Shown: piece by piece, positions 42,647 through 51,216 of the stretch
Layout: each line of letters begins with the position of its first letter
Position numbering within the stretch: position 1 is the first letter of the stretch
Notes under the pieces: generated by a model
What the model was told of the DNA's origin: nothing
The model's input: only the letters and a program-made list of their open reading frames with translations
Database searches by the model: none
Assembly (NCBI RefSeq): GCF_003268655.1
Contig: NZ_CP029642.1
Coordinates: 2,790,001 to 2,854,000 of the forward strand
Length of the DNA: 64,000 nt
Source: Arthrobacter dokdonellae
GTDB lineage: Bacteria; Actinomycetota; Actinomycetes; Actinomycetales; Micrococcaceae
Direction: 5' to 3'
Translations under genes and position numbers: made by a program

Positions 42647-44020
42647 ATGACTGCTTCCGCTTCGTTTCGACGTGCAACGACAAAGATCCAGCTACATAAT
42701 GTGTTCCAGACATACGTCGTCGATAACACCGTCATCGGTCGCGATGGCCAGCTAGCAAAAGCAATAGAGGGAGAGTGGGATGCAGTGGCATCCCTTCTGA
42801 GTCGGAAGATGCGAGACGGGACGTACGAATTCACGAGCTATCGCGAGATTCTAATTTCCAAGGGAGCCCAATCCCGTCCCAGAGTGGTCTCCGTCGCGAC
42901 GGCCCGGGACCGAATTGCTCTGAAAGCACTTGCAGGAGTCATCGTCGAAGTTTTCCCTGAGGCAAAAACCCCTTTAGCACAGGTAAAAGTGGGCGAACTT
43001 GCCTTTGAGCTGAAAAGAACAAAATTCGACTCATTCGTCCGAATTGACGTTCAGAACTTCTACCCTTCCATCTCACACCGTGCGATTCAGTCCCGCCTCG
43101 AGCGCAAGTTGCGGCAACCTCGCCTACGTAACCTGATCACCAGAGCCATCTCGACGCCGACAGTTTCAGTGAAGTCGCCCCGCCCCAATTTTTCTAGCAT
43201 CATCGGCGTCCCCCAAGGTCTTCCGATTTCGAACCTATTGGCTGAAATTGCAATGGCCGACATCGATCTGGCGCTGCGAGGAAATATTCATGCGACTTAT
43301 TTTCGGTATGTCGACGACATCTTGCTTCTCTGCAACGGAGTGGACGCTAAATCACTTTTCGAGGACGTTAAGGCTAGGTGCGCGTCTATTGGGTTGACGG
43401 TACATGACCTCAAGGACGGCTCCAAATCTGAAATTGGAAGATTAACGGACTCATTCGACTACCTTGGATACAAATTCAGCCCTAGAGGAGTGACCGTTCG
43501 GCGTTCAAGCATTCACAAGCTTGAAACCACGGTCATCCGACTCTTCACTTCCTACAAGTACGAGTCAGCCAGGATGTCGTCACCAGGATGGGCAGACAAG
43601 ACGGCGGAGTCGCTTCTCCGCCGTCTTGACCTAGTCATTGCTGGTTGTGTCTTTGAGAACGTCCCACGGGGCTGGATTCATTACTTCTCTCAAATGGATG
43701 ACATGACCCTCCTTTGTCGTCTCGACTCATATGTATCCCGGCTAGTCGTTAGGTTTGGCCTTCCCGCCATCTTCAAGCCCAAATCATTTGTTCGCGCTTA
43801 CTGGCACGTAACAAAGCCAAACACGAGCACTCGAAGGTACATACCAAACTTTGACCGGTTCACGCGTGCGGATGAAGAAAGTTTACTGTTGGCGCTGTAT
43901 CCAAGCATGCAAACTGGTGTCCTCGATCGGCTAAGCACCGAAGAGCTCCACAGGAAATTTGGGTCAGAAGTTCGGAAGCTCGTTCAAATGCTCGATCGCG
44001 ACACTTCGCAGACTTCCTAA
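42647..44020 (+). CDS. Defence-associated reverse transcriptase (UG/DRT type)
   Basis: The 457-residue protein has RT motif A FVRIDVQNFYPSIS (about 130-143, catalytic Asp134), motif B GVPQGLPISNLLAE (about 187-200), motif C YVDD at 221-224 and motif E-like FDYLGYKF. It lacks group II intron maturase and endonuclease domains. The C-terminal ~190 residues are alpha-helical and unassigned, as in UG-group RTs. With the upstream SLATT gene it forms a two-gene module resembling known defence RT operons. A GGGGAGG ribosome site lies inside the SLATT gene end. Which DRT class it belongs to is not decided. Confidence 0.88.
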   Translation: MTASASFRRATTKIQLHNVFQTYVVDNTVIGRDGQLAKAIEGEWDAVASLLSRKMRDGTYEFTSYREILISKGAQSRPRVVSVATARDRIALKALAGVIVEVFPEAKTPLAQVKVGELAFELKRTKFDSFVRIDVQNFYPSISHRAIQSRLERKLRQPRLRNLITRAISTPTVSVKSPRPNFSSIIGVPQGLPISNLLAEIAMADIDLALRGNIHATYFRYVDDILLLCNGVDAKSLFEDVKARCASIGLTVHDLKDGSKSEIGRLTDSFDYLGYKFSPRGVTVRRSSIHKLETTVIRLFTSYKYESARMSSPGWADKTAESLLRRLDLVIAGCVFENVPRGWIHYFSQMDDMTLLCRLDSYVSRLVVRFGLPAIFKPKSFVRAYWHVTKPNTSTRRYIPNFDRFTRADEESLLLALYPSMQTGVLDRLSTEELHRKFGSEVRKLVQMLDRDTSQTS

Positions 44021-44195
44021 CGAAACGTCAAGAGCCATGGTTGCGCGACCCCCAATTTTTGGCACCGGCCAGGGCGACGTTCGGGTGCGGTTTCCGTGCT
44101 GGCAAGTATTATTCGCTCGAAGTAGATGTCAGATATTCACCGGTTGGCGAATATTGCCGAATTCTGCATACTATCCAATCGCTGCCGAGCTGCCC

Positions 44196-44696
44196 TCATA
44201 TATGTATACCGTTGGAAGGTATCCCCCCAACTGAGGGCGCTGACATCGGGTGTGCCGGCGCGGTCCCCCATCCGTTGGCCACCCCAGGCTCCGTATGGTC
44301 CGGCCCGTGCGCTGCGACGGATGCTCCTAAGTTTGCCTTGGTTGTCCGTTGGTAGGAGGACGTGCCGAATCGCAGGTCCGGGCCGACGACTTCGGCGACG
44401 ATGCGGCGGGCTTCGTGCTGGGCGCCGTCCTTCTCGTAGGACCTGAATTCGAGTTCTCCGGCGACGGTGACCGGGTCGCCCTTCTTCAGGGAGGCTGCCA
44501 CGTTTTCGGCCAGCGCACGGAAGGCGGAGACGTTGTGGAAGACGGGGACGCCGTCGCGCCAGGTGCCATCGGCCGCCTGGAAGCGCCGGTTGACGGCGAC
44601 GCGCAGCTTCGCATGGGCGATACCAGACTCCCCGTAGGTGAGTTCCGGATCCGCAACAAGGTTGCCGTTGATGCTGACTGGGATTCTAGTGCCCAT
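44196..44696 (-). CDS. ssb: Conjugative-element single-stranded DNA-binding protein
   Basis: The 166-residue protein has the SSB OB fold: ISINGNLVADPELTY-like N-terminus (IPVSINGNLVADPEL), FHNVSAFRALAENVAASLKKGDPVTVAGELE, and AEVVGPDLRFGTSSY. The tail after residue ~120 is not acidic and ends in SNGIHI, unlike housekeeping SSB. Element-encoded SSBs protect transferred single-stranded DNA and can dampen SOS induction in the recipient. A good AGGAAA/GGTAGG ribosome site precedes the start. The gene is 60 bases downstream of the ArdC-like gene, in the same direction, so both may be expressed early in a recipient. Confidence 0.85.
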   Translation of the reverse strand: MGTRIPVSINGNLVADPELTYGESGIAHAKLRVAVNRRFQAADGTWRDGVPVFHNVSAFRALAENVAASLKKGDPVTVAGELEFRSYEKDGAQHEARRIVAEVVGPDLRFGTSSYQRTTKANLGASVAAHGPDHTEPGVANGWGTAPAHPMSAPSVGGIPSNGIHI

Positions 44697-44755
44697 TTTG
44701 TTTTCCTACCTTTCTTGATCCCGGTCGGTGTGTCCTGCCGGGAGTGTTGCTTGAT

Positions 44756-45907
44756 TTACGATGCGTCGATCTTTGAGGCAAGGTCGGTTGCTTGGCGGCC
44801 GGTCATCGGCCCTGTGAGGTCGCCGCGTTCACAGGCGACGGCCATGCCGGCCGTCGCGGGCTTGCCGCCCAGGTTGTCGGGATCCGTGACTTCCAGAATG
44901 GAGCGGCACGCTGATGTCACGCGGGCCAGGGTTGAGCGGGCGATCTCAAGCCGGCTGGCCGGGCCCTTCTCGATTGTTTTCCCGGCCGCGCTGGTTTGTT
45001 CTACCGCTAGAACTTGGTCGGCCCATCCGGCGAGGTAGCTGCCGGATTGGGCGCTGCGATCGATACCATGGGCGCGCAGCACGGTGTAGGCGACGGATTC
45101 TGCTTCGACTTCGGCGAGGCCGCGATGGTCCAGGCCGCTCCCGTAGAGTTGCCCGAGTTTGTCGTTGGGCCCGTGGAGGCACACGTGGCCGAGTTCATGG
45201 GCCAGCACTGCGAGGCGCTGTTCAGGGCCCAGCCAGGCCCCGATTTGGATCTTCTTGTTCGCAAAGTCGGTGTATCCACTGGCCATACCGTATTGGCTCG
45301 TGGATTGTTCAACGGTGAATCCTTTGCCTTGTGCAAATTTCACCAGTGATGGCCACAGGCCCATTGGTGAGGATCCCACGCCTTGTATGGGCCTGGGAAT
45401 GTAGATGGGTTGCCCCTCTGTTTGGGACACGTCAAAGACAGCTTGGGTCCGCCAACCGACGATCTTTCTACGGTCACCTTTCTCGTCGCCTGAGCCTGCT
45501 GGCTCTGCAGCGGGAGTCCCTGGCTTGGCGTCGCCGTCCGGTTCCGCGCCCGTGCTCCTGGATGCTGTTCGAGGCGCAAGGACCCACAGTGCGTGCTCGC
45601 CTTTGACGACGTTGCGGCCGTGGCGTTCCCACTCACGGAACCCAGCCACAAGCAGAGGCTGTTGCTGCCCGCGTTCCTCCATTTGTGCCATGAGCAGAGC
45701 GATGTTGCCCCCCGAGTACCGCCACAGTGTTGCCGAGGTGTCCAGGAGCATGTGCCAGCGCCCGGGAGTCGAAACGGCGTTCTCCAACAGGGTGTGCAGT
45801 TGTTGGGTCAGCCCGGTCAGCCGGTCTTCGTTGCTCTGACGTGGGGAGGTCGGGTGTTGGCCCACTTCGTACATGTTGTCCGGATGGTTGCTTGTTGCAG
45901 GGGCCAC
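44756..45907 (-). CDS. ArdC-like antirestriction protein with zincin domain
   Basis: The 383-residue protein has an ArdC-type N-terminal single-strand-binding domain (LLDTSATLWRYSGGNIALLM...WERHGRNVVKGEHALWVLAP) and a C-terminal metalloprotease-like domain with HELGH at about 236-240. ArdC of other elements protects incoming DNA from restriction. The start is a GTG at 45907 with GGGAGG eight bases upstream. A Pro/Gly/Asp-rich insertion at about 115-145 separates the domains. The residues after ~320 are less conserved. Placement with SSB is typical of genes that prepare a recipient for plasmid or ICE entry. Confidence 0.85.
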   Translation of the reverse strand: MAPATSNHPDNMYEVGQHPTSPRQSNEDRLTGLTQQLHTLLENAVSTPGRWHMLLDTSATLWRYSGGNIALLMAQMEERGQQQPLLVAGFREWERHGRNVVKGEHALWVLAPRTASRSTGAEPDGDAKPGTPAAEPAGSGDEKGDRRKIVGWRTQAVFDVSQTEGQPIYIPRPIQGVGSSPMGLWPSLVKFAQGKGFTVEQSTSQYGMASGYTDFANKKIQIGAWLGPEQRLAVLAHELGHVCLHGPNDKLGQLYGSGLDHRGLAEVEAESVAYTVLRAHGIDRSAQSGSYLAGWADQVLAVEQTSAAGKTIEKGPASRLEIARSTLARVTSACRSILEVTDPDNLGGKPATAGMAVACERGDLTGPMTGRQATDLASKIDAS

Positions 45908-45958
45908 GACGGCCGCCTCCCTTGCCTCTAATTGTTTTCCCCGTGTTTGCGGTGTTAC

Positions 45959-46492
45959 TTATCCATGGCGGAAAGTGCCGTCAACCACATGACCGTCGTC
46001 ATTTGAGTTGCCAGTGGAGACTTGGTGCGGCTCGGCCGACCAGGCCAGGAATTCCGGGGCGTCGGTGGGCAGCAGCCTGGGCCGGGCCTCACGGTGGGCT
46101 TGGAGCCCGACGCAGCCGATGGTCCTGGTTTCCTGTCGGAGGCGTTCGATGGCCAGGGGCAGCCGTTCGTGGAACCCGAGGGGCCCGAAACCGGGATCTG
46201 TTGGCGTGTAGGAGGCCAATTCCGCCTTTTGCAGGGCGTAGAGTTCGGCGACAAGTTCGGGGTGCTGCCACCAGCAGTCCGGGACGACCGAGGTCGTCAG
46301 CCGGTAGGTGGCGACCAGCCAGGAAACCCACCGTCCCAGGGCCGTCCAGGCTTTGGGTGCGGTGACACTGTCCAGGTCCCGCCACCTATGCGTGGGCTCG
46401 GTCAATCCACCGGGCGCCCCGCCCTGGGAGCTGCCCGAGGCAATGTCATTGAAGAGTGCTGCGGCGGCATCGTCGTCGTCAAACAGGTTCAT
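45959..46492 (-). CDS. Conserved conjugation-associated protein of unknown function
   Basis: The 177-residue product starts with MNLFDDDDAAAALFNDIASG, an acidic stretch, and continues with a Trp-rich helical domain (WTALGRWVSWLVATYRL, DCWWQHPELVAELYALQKAELA). Proteins like this sit directly after the coupling-protein gene in actinobacterial ICEs. The start at 46492 overlaps the end of the coupling-protein gene by 14 bases, which supports co-translation. No domain or motif is known to me. Confidence 0.7.
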   Translation of the reverse strand: MNLFDDDDAAAALFNDIASGSSQGGAPGGLTEPTHRWRDLDSVTAPKAWTALGRWVSWLVATYRLTTSVVPDCWWQHPELVAELYALQKAELASYTPTDPGFGPLGFHERLPLAIERLRQETRTIGCVGLQAHREARPRLLPTDAPEFLAWSAEPHQVSTGNSNDDGHVVDGTFRHG

Positions 46493-48290
46493 CGCGGATC
46501 TCCTTCTCCACGACTTGCTGGTGGACGTGGCCTTGGGCGAGGGCGTCCTCGGCCTCAATCTTGGAGCGGCCCAAGGCGGCTGCGTCGCGGCGTTGGTGCC
46601 AGCCGCGCAGGTCCAGCAGGATGGGGCGGGTCCGTCGGCCGAGCATCAGGGCCGTCCCGGCGGGCAGGCGCCGGATTTCGTGCAGGGCAATGACGGGCAG
46701 GTCCCTGATCTGTTCCCCTTCCTGCCGGCCTTGGGAGGACCAGGAGTGGGTCCTGTAAGTGTGGCGCCGCTCCCCCAGCAGGGAAGCCAGGTCGCGAAGG
46801 TCCCGCTCGTCCGAGCCGCCACCGAAGATCACCTTGATGATGGCCGATTCCCAGATGGTGGAGGCTTCCTCAATGGACCAGCCGGAGCGTGCCTGGGAGA
46901 GGGATTGGAGCACGACCATGGTGGAGATCCCGATGCCGCCGCCGTCGGAGAGCACGATCGGCAGCCCTGGCCAGGGCGAGAGGTTGGCGATTTCATCCAG
47001 GATCAGGGACAGGGGCGGGTCCAGCCTGCCTCCTGGGGCGGTGAAAGCCATGTCCCTGGCCGCGGCGTCGATGTCATCGATCAGAGCCGATAGGTACGGT
47101 CCCGCCGCGGCTGACCCGGACTTGGTGCCGATCAGGTACAGGGTCCCGCGGTCACGAATGAAGGCCTGGGGATCAAATTCGTCCTCACGGTTCGCCGGAT
47201 CCAGGGCCGCAAGGACCCGGGGTGAGGACAGGGGTGCCACGGCGGCGGAGACGCCGATCCATGAATTTGACGTGTTGCGGGGGTCGTCTTCGAGGATGCC
47301 CAGCAGGTCCGAATGCCAGCCCAACGCTGCGTGCGGGCCGTGCAGGATGTCCAGTGCCTCGGTGGCCAGTGTGGGGTTCGATGACCAGCGCCGAAAGGCC
47401 TGGATCCCCTCTCCCGAGAGGGCTGCGGCGTGTAGCAGGCATTGGAGGACTATTTGTGCCCGTTTCTGCCATGCGGCGTTTTCGCCGCTCATTTTGGAAT
47501 CCGCCGAGATGACCAGTGCCCGCCGGACGGCCACGTCGGGATCCTCGCAGCCGCGTACCGGGGACCACCGCAGGGTGGACGTCAGTCCGGACATGCCTTG
47601 CGGGTCGAAGACCGTGACGGGTCGCCCGCCGGTGGCCCGGGCTTTCATGGTGACGGCCAGGTTGTCGGCGCGGGTGGAGGTGGTCACGACCGCTCCCGGT
47701 GCGTCCAGGATGGCGTTGATGACAACAAAGAGCCCTTTCCCGGAGCGTGGGGCGCCTTGGATGACCATGGATTCTTCGGTCGAGACGTGGACCTTGGTGC
47801 CTCGCGAGGTGCCGAGGGTCCAGGACACGTCAGCCAGGTGTGGGTGTTTCAGTCCGGGGCGGGTGATCCTGCCCCGTTTCAGGGCGGCCCGCCGGCCAAA
47901 CTCGCGCACAACTTCGGCCCGTTGGGCCATGCCGTCCCTACCGAGGATGTCTTGGCGCAGCCAGGCTCCGGATTGGCGCCAGCTGCGCCACATCAGCCAG
48001 GCCGCAATGACCCCCACCAGGAGCAGGACCAGTACCGGGCCGAGGAGGACCCAGACGGTGCCGACTCCCATGTCGCAGCCTGGCGGGGGCTGGCCGATGG
48101 CGGCAAGGTTCCCGGTGAAAAGTCCGACGGCGGCCACCGGGCTCGGTGGGCCGCCCAGCCCGCGCCCGCATTTCCATTGGGCAGCCACGTTCGCGGCGGC
48201 CTCGGTGAGGCCGCTGAACCCGACAAAGGCTGCCCCGCAGACCAGGCCGGTCGTGATGAGTGGTGTGGAGTCTGCGTGGACGAGGTTCAT
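46479..48290 (-). CDS. Type IV coupling protein (VirD4/TraD-like ATPase)
   Basis: About 603 residues. Two N-terminal membrane helices lie at about 7-28 and 62-90. The ATPase has Walker A QGAPRSGKGLF at about 174-184 and Walker B LSLILDEIANLSPW at about 423-436, both typical of VirD4/TraG proteins. The coupling protein brings the relaxosome to the secretion channel at the inner membrane. The ATG at 48290 was chosen because it overlaps the VirB4-like stop by four bases and precedes the first membrane helix; the longer open frame upstream lies over the neighbour gene and has no family character. Confidence 0.9.
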   Translation of the reverse strand: MNLVHADSTPLITTGLVCGAAFVGFSGLTEAAANVAAQWKCGRGLGGPPSPVAAVGLFTGNLAAIGQPPPGCDMGVGTVWVLLGPVLVLLLVGVIAAWLMWRSWRQSGAWLRQDILGRDGMAQRAEVVREFGRRAALKRGRITRPGLKHPHLADVSWTLGTSRGTKVHVSTEESMVIQGAPRSGKGLFVVINAILDAPGAVVTTSTRADNLAVTMKARATGGRPVTVFDPQGMSGLTSTLRWSPVRGCEDPDVAVRRALVISADSKMSGENAAWQKRAQIVLQCLLHAAALSGEGIQAFRRWSSNPTLATEALDILHGPHAALGWHSDLLGILEDDPRNTSNSWIGVSAAVAPLSSPRVLAALDPANREDEFDPQAFIRDRGTLYLIGTKSGSAAAGPYLSALIDDIDAAARDMAFTAPGGRLDPPLSLILDEIANLSPWPGLPIVLSDGGGIGISTMVVLQSLSQARSGWSIEEASTIWESAIIKVIFGGGSDERDLRDLASLLGERRHTYRTHSWSSQGRQEGEQIRDLPVIALHEIRRLPAGTALMLGRRTRPILLDLRGWHQRRDAAALGRSKIEAEDALAQGHVHQQVVEKEIRDEPV

Positions 48291-49747
48291 GGCATCATCC
48301 TGTGGTCGGTGCTGAAGACGGTGAGTTCGTCGCTGGTGACTTGGTTGGCGACGATGAAGGATCGGTTGCCGACCTTCCACAGGCCGACCCCTTTGGGGAG
48401 TTCCTCGACCTGTGCGGATTCGGCCTCCGTCAGGCCGAGGGCGTCTTTGGTCAGGCGCATGGAGTCGTGTTTTTGGCGGTAGATGATGCGGGTGTCTGCC
48501 TCGGTGAGCAGGCCGAGTGCTTTTTGGCGGTGGGCGCTGGTGCTGTCGCCGATCTCGTTCAGGTCCGCGACCTTGTGCATGATCAGCAGGTTGGCGATGC
48601 CGTAGGTGCGGGCGAGCCGCCACTGTTCGCTCATCTTGACCAGCATGTACGGGTCGGCGAGCATGCGCCATCCCTCGTCATAGACCACGATGCGTTTGCC
48701 GCCGTCGGGGTTGGTGATGGCAGCTTCCAGCCAGGTGGCCCCGCAGGCGGCGGCCAGGGAGAGTGCCTGTTCGGAGGCGCCGATCAGGGCGGAGGTGTCC
48801 ATGACCATCATCGGTGCATCGGCGTCGAAGGAGACTGTGGAGGGTGCGTCAAACATCCCCTCCAAGTCGCCTGATACGGTGCGCCGGAGGGAGTGGGCGA
48901 CGGCGCGGCCGCCGTCGGGGCCGACGAGTTCCCGGGTCTCCTTCGAGGGGTTGAGCAGGTATTCCAGGACCATGGGCAGTGTAGGCGTTTCGTTGGCGGC
49001 AACCGCCTCGGTCAGGGCCATGTCCAGGGCTGTGTGTTCGACGGGATGCATCGGCACTCCCTGGCGCATGAGGGAGACGAGGGCGACGAGCAGTTGTCGG
49101 CGGCGTTGTCGGACTACGGCCTGCCATTGGGCGTTGGACAGGTCCTGGGAGCGGGGACCTGCGTCGAGCGGGTTGACCCGGGTGGCGCGGCCCGGGCCTA
49201 CTGAGATGACCTTGCCGCCCACGGCGTTGGCTACGGGGACCCATTCGCCTTTGGGGTCGGAGGCGACGGCGGCCTTTCGCCCCAGGGTGATGGAGCGGGC
49301 GACGAAGGATTTCCCGCACATGGATTTGCCGGTTCCCACGGTGCCGATGACCACGATGGAGGGGCCGCTGATGACGCCCTTGTCGTAGAGCACCCAGGGA
49401 TCGTAGGAGAACGCGCCGGAGCCGAAGACATCGCTTCCGATGTAGGTGCCTTCGTGGCCGAGCCCGGATTCGGTGATGAAGGGGTACGCGGCGGCGAAGG
49501 TCATGGTGGAGGCCCGGTGCGGGGCCGGGTGGAGCCGGTGCGGGCCCTTGAGGGAATGTCGGCCGAAGGGCTGCTGCCGGTGCGTGGTGGCGGGTCCTTC
49601 CTCGTCGCCGGCCAGCAGTCCCATCTTCTTCCAGAAGGGTTCCTGCCGACCGGCGACGGCTTGGCCCTGCAGCTGGCGGCGTTCTCGCCTGGCGCTGCGG
49701 GACTCATGGCTTGGGATGAAGACGACGGCCAGCTGGGTGGTTTTCAT
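48287..49747 (-). CDS. VirB4/TraC-like secretion ATPase
   Basis: About 486 residues from the ATG at 49747, which overlaps the stop of the upstream gene by four bases. Walker A GTVGTGKSM is at about 134-142, preceded by a typical SGPSIVVI strand, and Walker B-like VVYDEGWRMLADP is at about 358-370. These match the ATPase part of VirB4-type proteins, which power pilus or channel assembly. It is shorter than VirB4 (about 800) because the N-terminal part is supplied by the neighbouring SCO6880-type protein, an arrangement usual in actinobacterial conjugation systems. Confidence 0.85.
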   Translation of the reverse strand: MKTTQLAVVFIPSHESRSARRERRQLQGQAVAGRQEPFWKKMGLLAGDEEGPATTHRQQPFGRHSLKGPHRLHPAPHRASTMTFAAAYPFITESGLGHEGTYIGSDVFGSGAFSYDPWVLYDKGVISGPSIVVIGTVGTGKSMCGKSFVARSITLGRKAAVASDPKGEWVPVANAVGGKVISVGPGRATRVNPLDAGPRSQDLSNAQWQAVVRQRRRQLLVALVSLMRQGVPMHPVEHTALDMALTEAVAANETPTLPMVLEYLLNPSKETRELVGPDGGRAVAHSLRRTVSGDLEGMFDAPSTVSFDADAPMMVMDTSALIGASEQALSLAAACGATWLEAAITNPDGGKRIVVYDEGWRMLADPYMLVKMSEQWRLARTYGIANLLIMHKVADLNEIGDSTSAHRQKALGLLTEADTRIIYRQKHDSMRLTKDALGLTEAESAQVEELPKGVGLWKVGNRSFIVANQVTSDELTVFSTDHRMMP

Positions 49748-51216
49748 TTCAGTCCCCTTCCCAGGGGCAGTCCTCCGGCGATGAAGGCAGGCCACTGTTC
49801 ACCCACGAGCAGCCTCAGATCGACGAAAGCGCTGGCGGCGGCTGATTCGAGTTCCTGCCGGTGGCTGGAGAGTTCCTCCAGGGAGTCGCCGGTGATGGTG
49901 ACGTATGCGGCGGGGCGGACGTCCCCGTGGCCGGCGACGATCTCTTCCTCGCGCCGTTGGACTTCTTCTTCCTCGGCCCGTTGTTCGCGTGTGGTGGGGC
50001 GGTCAAACTTTGTATTGATCCGCCGACGTGTCTCATGCGCTTCGTGGGCCGAGCGGATGTCCTTGAGTGCCTGGTCGGTGGGGATGGCCTTGATGACCTG
50101 GGTGACGGTGTGCCGGAAGCCGCCGACGTAGACCAGCGGGTGCAGGAATCCCGGGAAAACTTTTTGGCGTGGCCATTCCGCGACCCAAAAGGTTTGGTGG
50201 AAGCCACTGTCGGTGCGAATGTAGGACCAATGTTCTTCCAAAGCCACGGGGCCGGCCTGGCCCGGGTCCACGCCCTTGAAGTCGCCTGTCCGTTGGGAGG
50301 TTCGCATGACCGATTCCGGGTCAAACGCTCCCCGCAGGACTGCAGCGAAGCCCCGGTCCCCCAGCCATTCCTCCACGATCACCCCGTGGGTTTTGAGCCC
50401 GGTGCGCAGGGCCTGGATTTCTGAGCGCAGGGTATGCTCCAGCCCTTTTGTACCGCCGCCGGCGTCGTGGATCCGGCGCCGGGCCTTGGCGGTGTTCACC
50501 ACCAAGGTCAGGAGGATTTCATGGCTCGATGCCGTTCCGGCCGCGGCGATGAGGTCCTTGTAGGAGCTGTCCCCCCAGCCGGAGGCGGGGATTTCGCCGC
50601 CACGGGAGGTGACTTGCTGGTCGTAATAGTCTTGGAGCGCGGTGGCCGGGAACTGGACGGTGTGGTCCTGAATGGCGATCCTGGCTACGACGGGCCGCTT
50701 GGCCAGGGCGGCCTGCACCCGTGACCAGGCCTGGACGGCGTAAGCCTTGTCGTCATCATCCAGCAGTGCGAAAGCGCCAGCGCGGCAGCGCAGGACGGCG
50801 AAGGCCTCGTGGGCCTGGGCATCCACAACAAAGCATTCACCGAAGGCAGTGCGGTGGATGGCCAAGGACGCTAGCCCGCCGGGAAGGACCAGAGTTCCGA
50901 CCGGGACTGGGTCCATGGTGGGCAGGAAATAGGCGGTCTGCCCGGTCAGCTTCCTCACAAGGAACCGGGTCCCGGTCAGCGCCCAGAGGGGATACGGCGT
51001 TCTCGCATATTGCAGGATGCCAAAGAGCAGCAGGAAGATCCACGCCGGGCTGGAGCCAAGGAATGCGGCTGGTCCGTCGATGGCCGAGGACACACCTGCC
51101 ATGAGGATGCCGCCTGCGGCGAGGGCAAGCTGGTACCACTGCAACCCCATGATGACGCCGCGGCGTTCGTGCCGGGGAAAACTCACCGGTTGCAAGGCGT
51201 TGCTGTCCTCAGTCAT
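49744..51216 (-). CDS. SCO6880-family conjugation protein
   Basis: The 490-residue protein has two membrane helices at about 28-45 and 52-68 (AAFLGSSPAWIFLLLFGILQYA), followed by PLWALTGTRFLVRKLTGQTAYF and a large soluble domain. I recognise this as the SCO6880 family, encoded beside VirB4-type ATPases in actinobacterial elements. It probably combines a PrgI/VirB3-like membrane part with a VirB4 N-terminal-like domain. The gene overlaps both neighbours (eight bases with the VirB6-like gene, four with the ATPase gene). Confidence 0.8.
   Translation of the reverse strand: MTEDSNALQPVSFPRHERRGVIMGLQWYQLALAAGGILMAGVSSAIDGPAAFLGSSPAWIFLLLFGILQYARTPYPLWALTGTRFLVRKLTGQTAYFLPTMDPVPVGTLVLPGGLASLAIHRTAFGECFVVDAQAHEAFAVLRCRAGAFALLDDDDKAYAVQAWSRVQAALAKRPVVARIAIQDHTVQFPATALQDYYDQQVTSRGGEIPASGWGDSSYKDLIAAAGTASSHEILLTLVVNTAKARRRIHDAGGGTKGLEHTLRSEIQALRTGLKTHGVIVEEWLGDRGFAAVLRGAFDPESVMRTSQRTGDFKGVDPGQAGPVALEEHWSYIRTDSGFHQTFWVAEWPRQKVFPGFLHPLVYVGGFRHTVTQVIKAIPTDQALKDIRSAHEAHETRRRINTKFDRPTTREQRAEEEEVQRREEEIVAGHGDVRPAAYVTITGDSLEELSSHRQELESAAASAFVDLRLLVGEQWPAFIAGGLPLGRGLK

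Noticed and set aside
48291..48671. N-terminal extension of the coupling protein by 127 residues
   Set aside because: The extra part is Arg/His/Pro-rich, lies over the VirB4-like gene, and precedes the normal first membrane helix; the ATGA overlap at 48290 is the better start.
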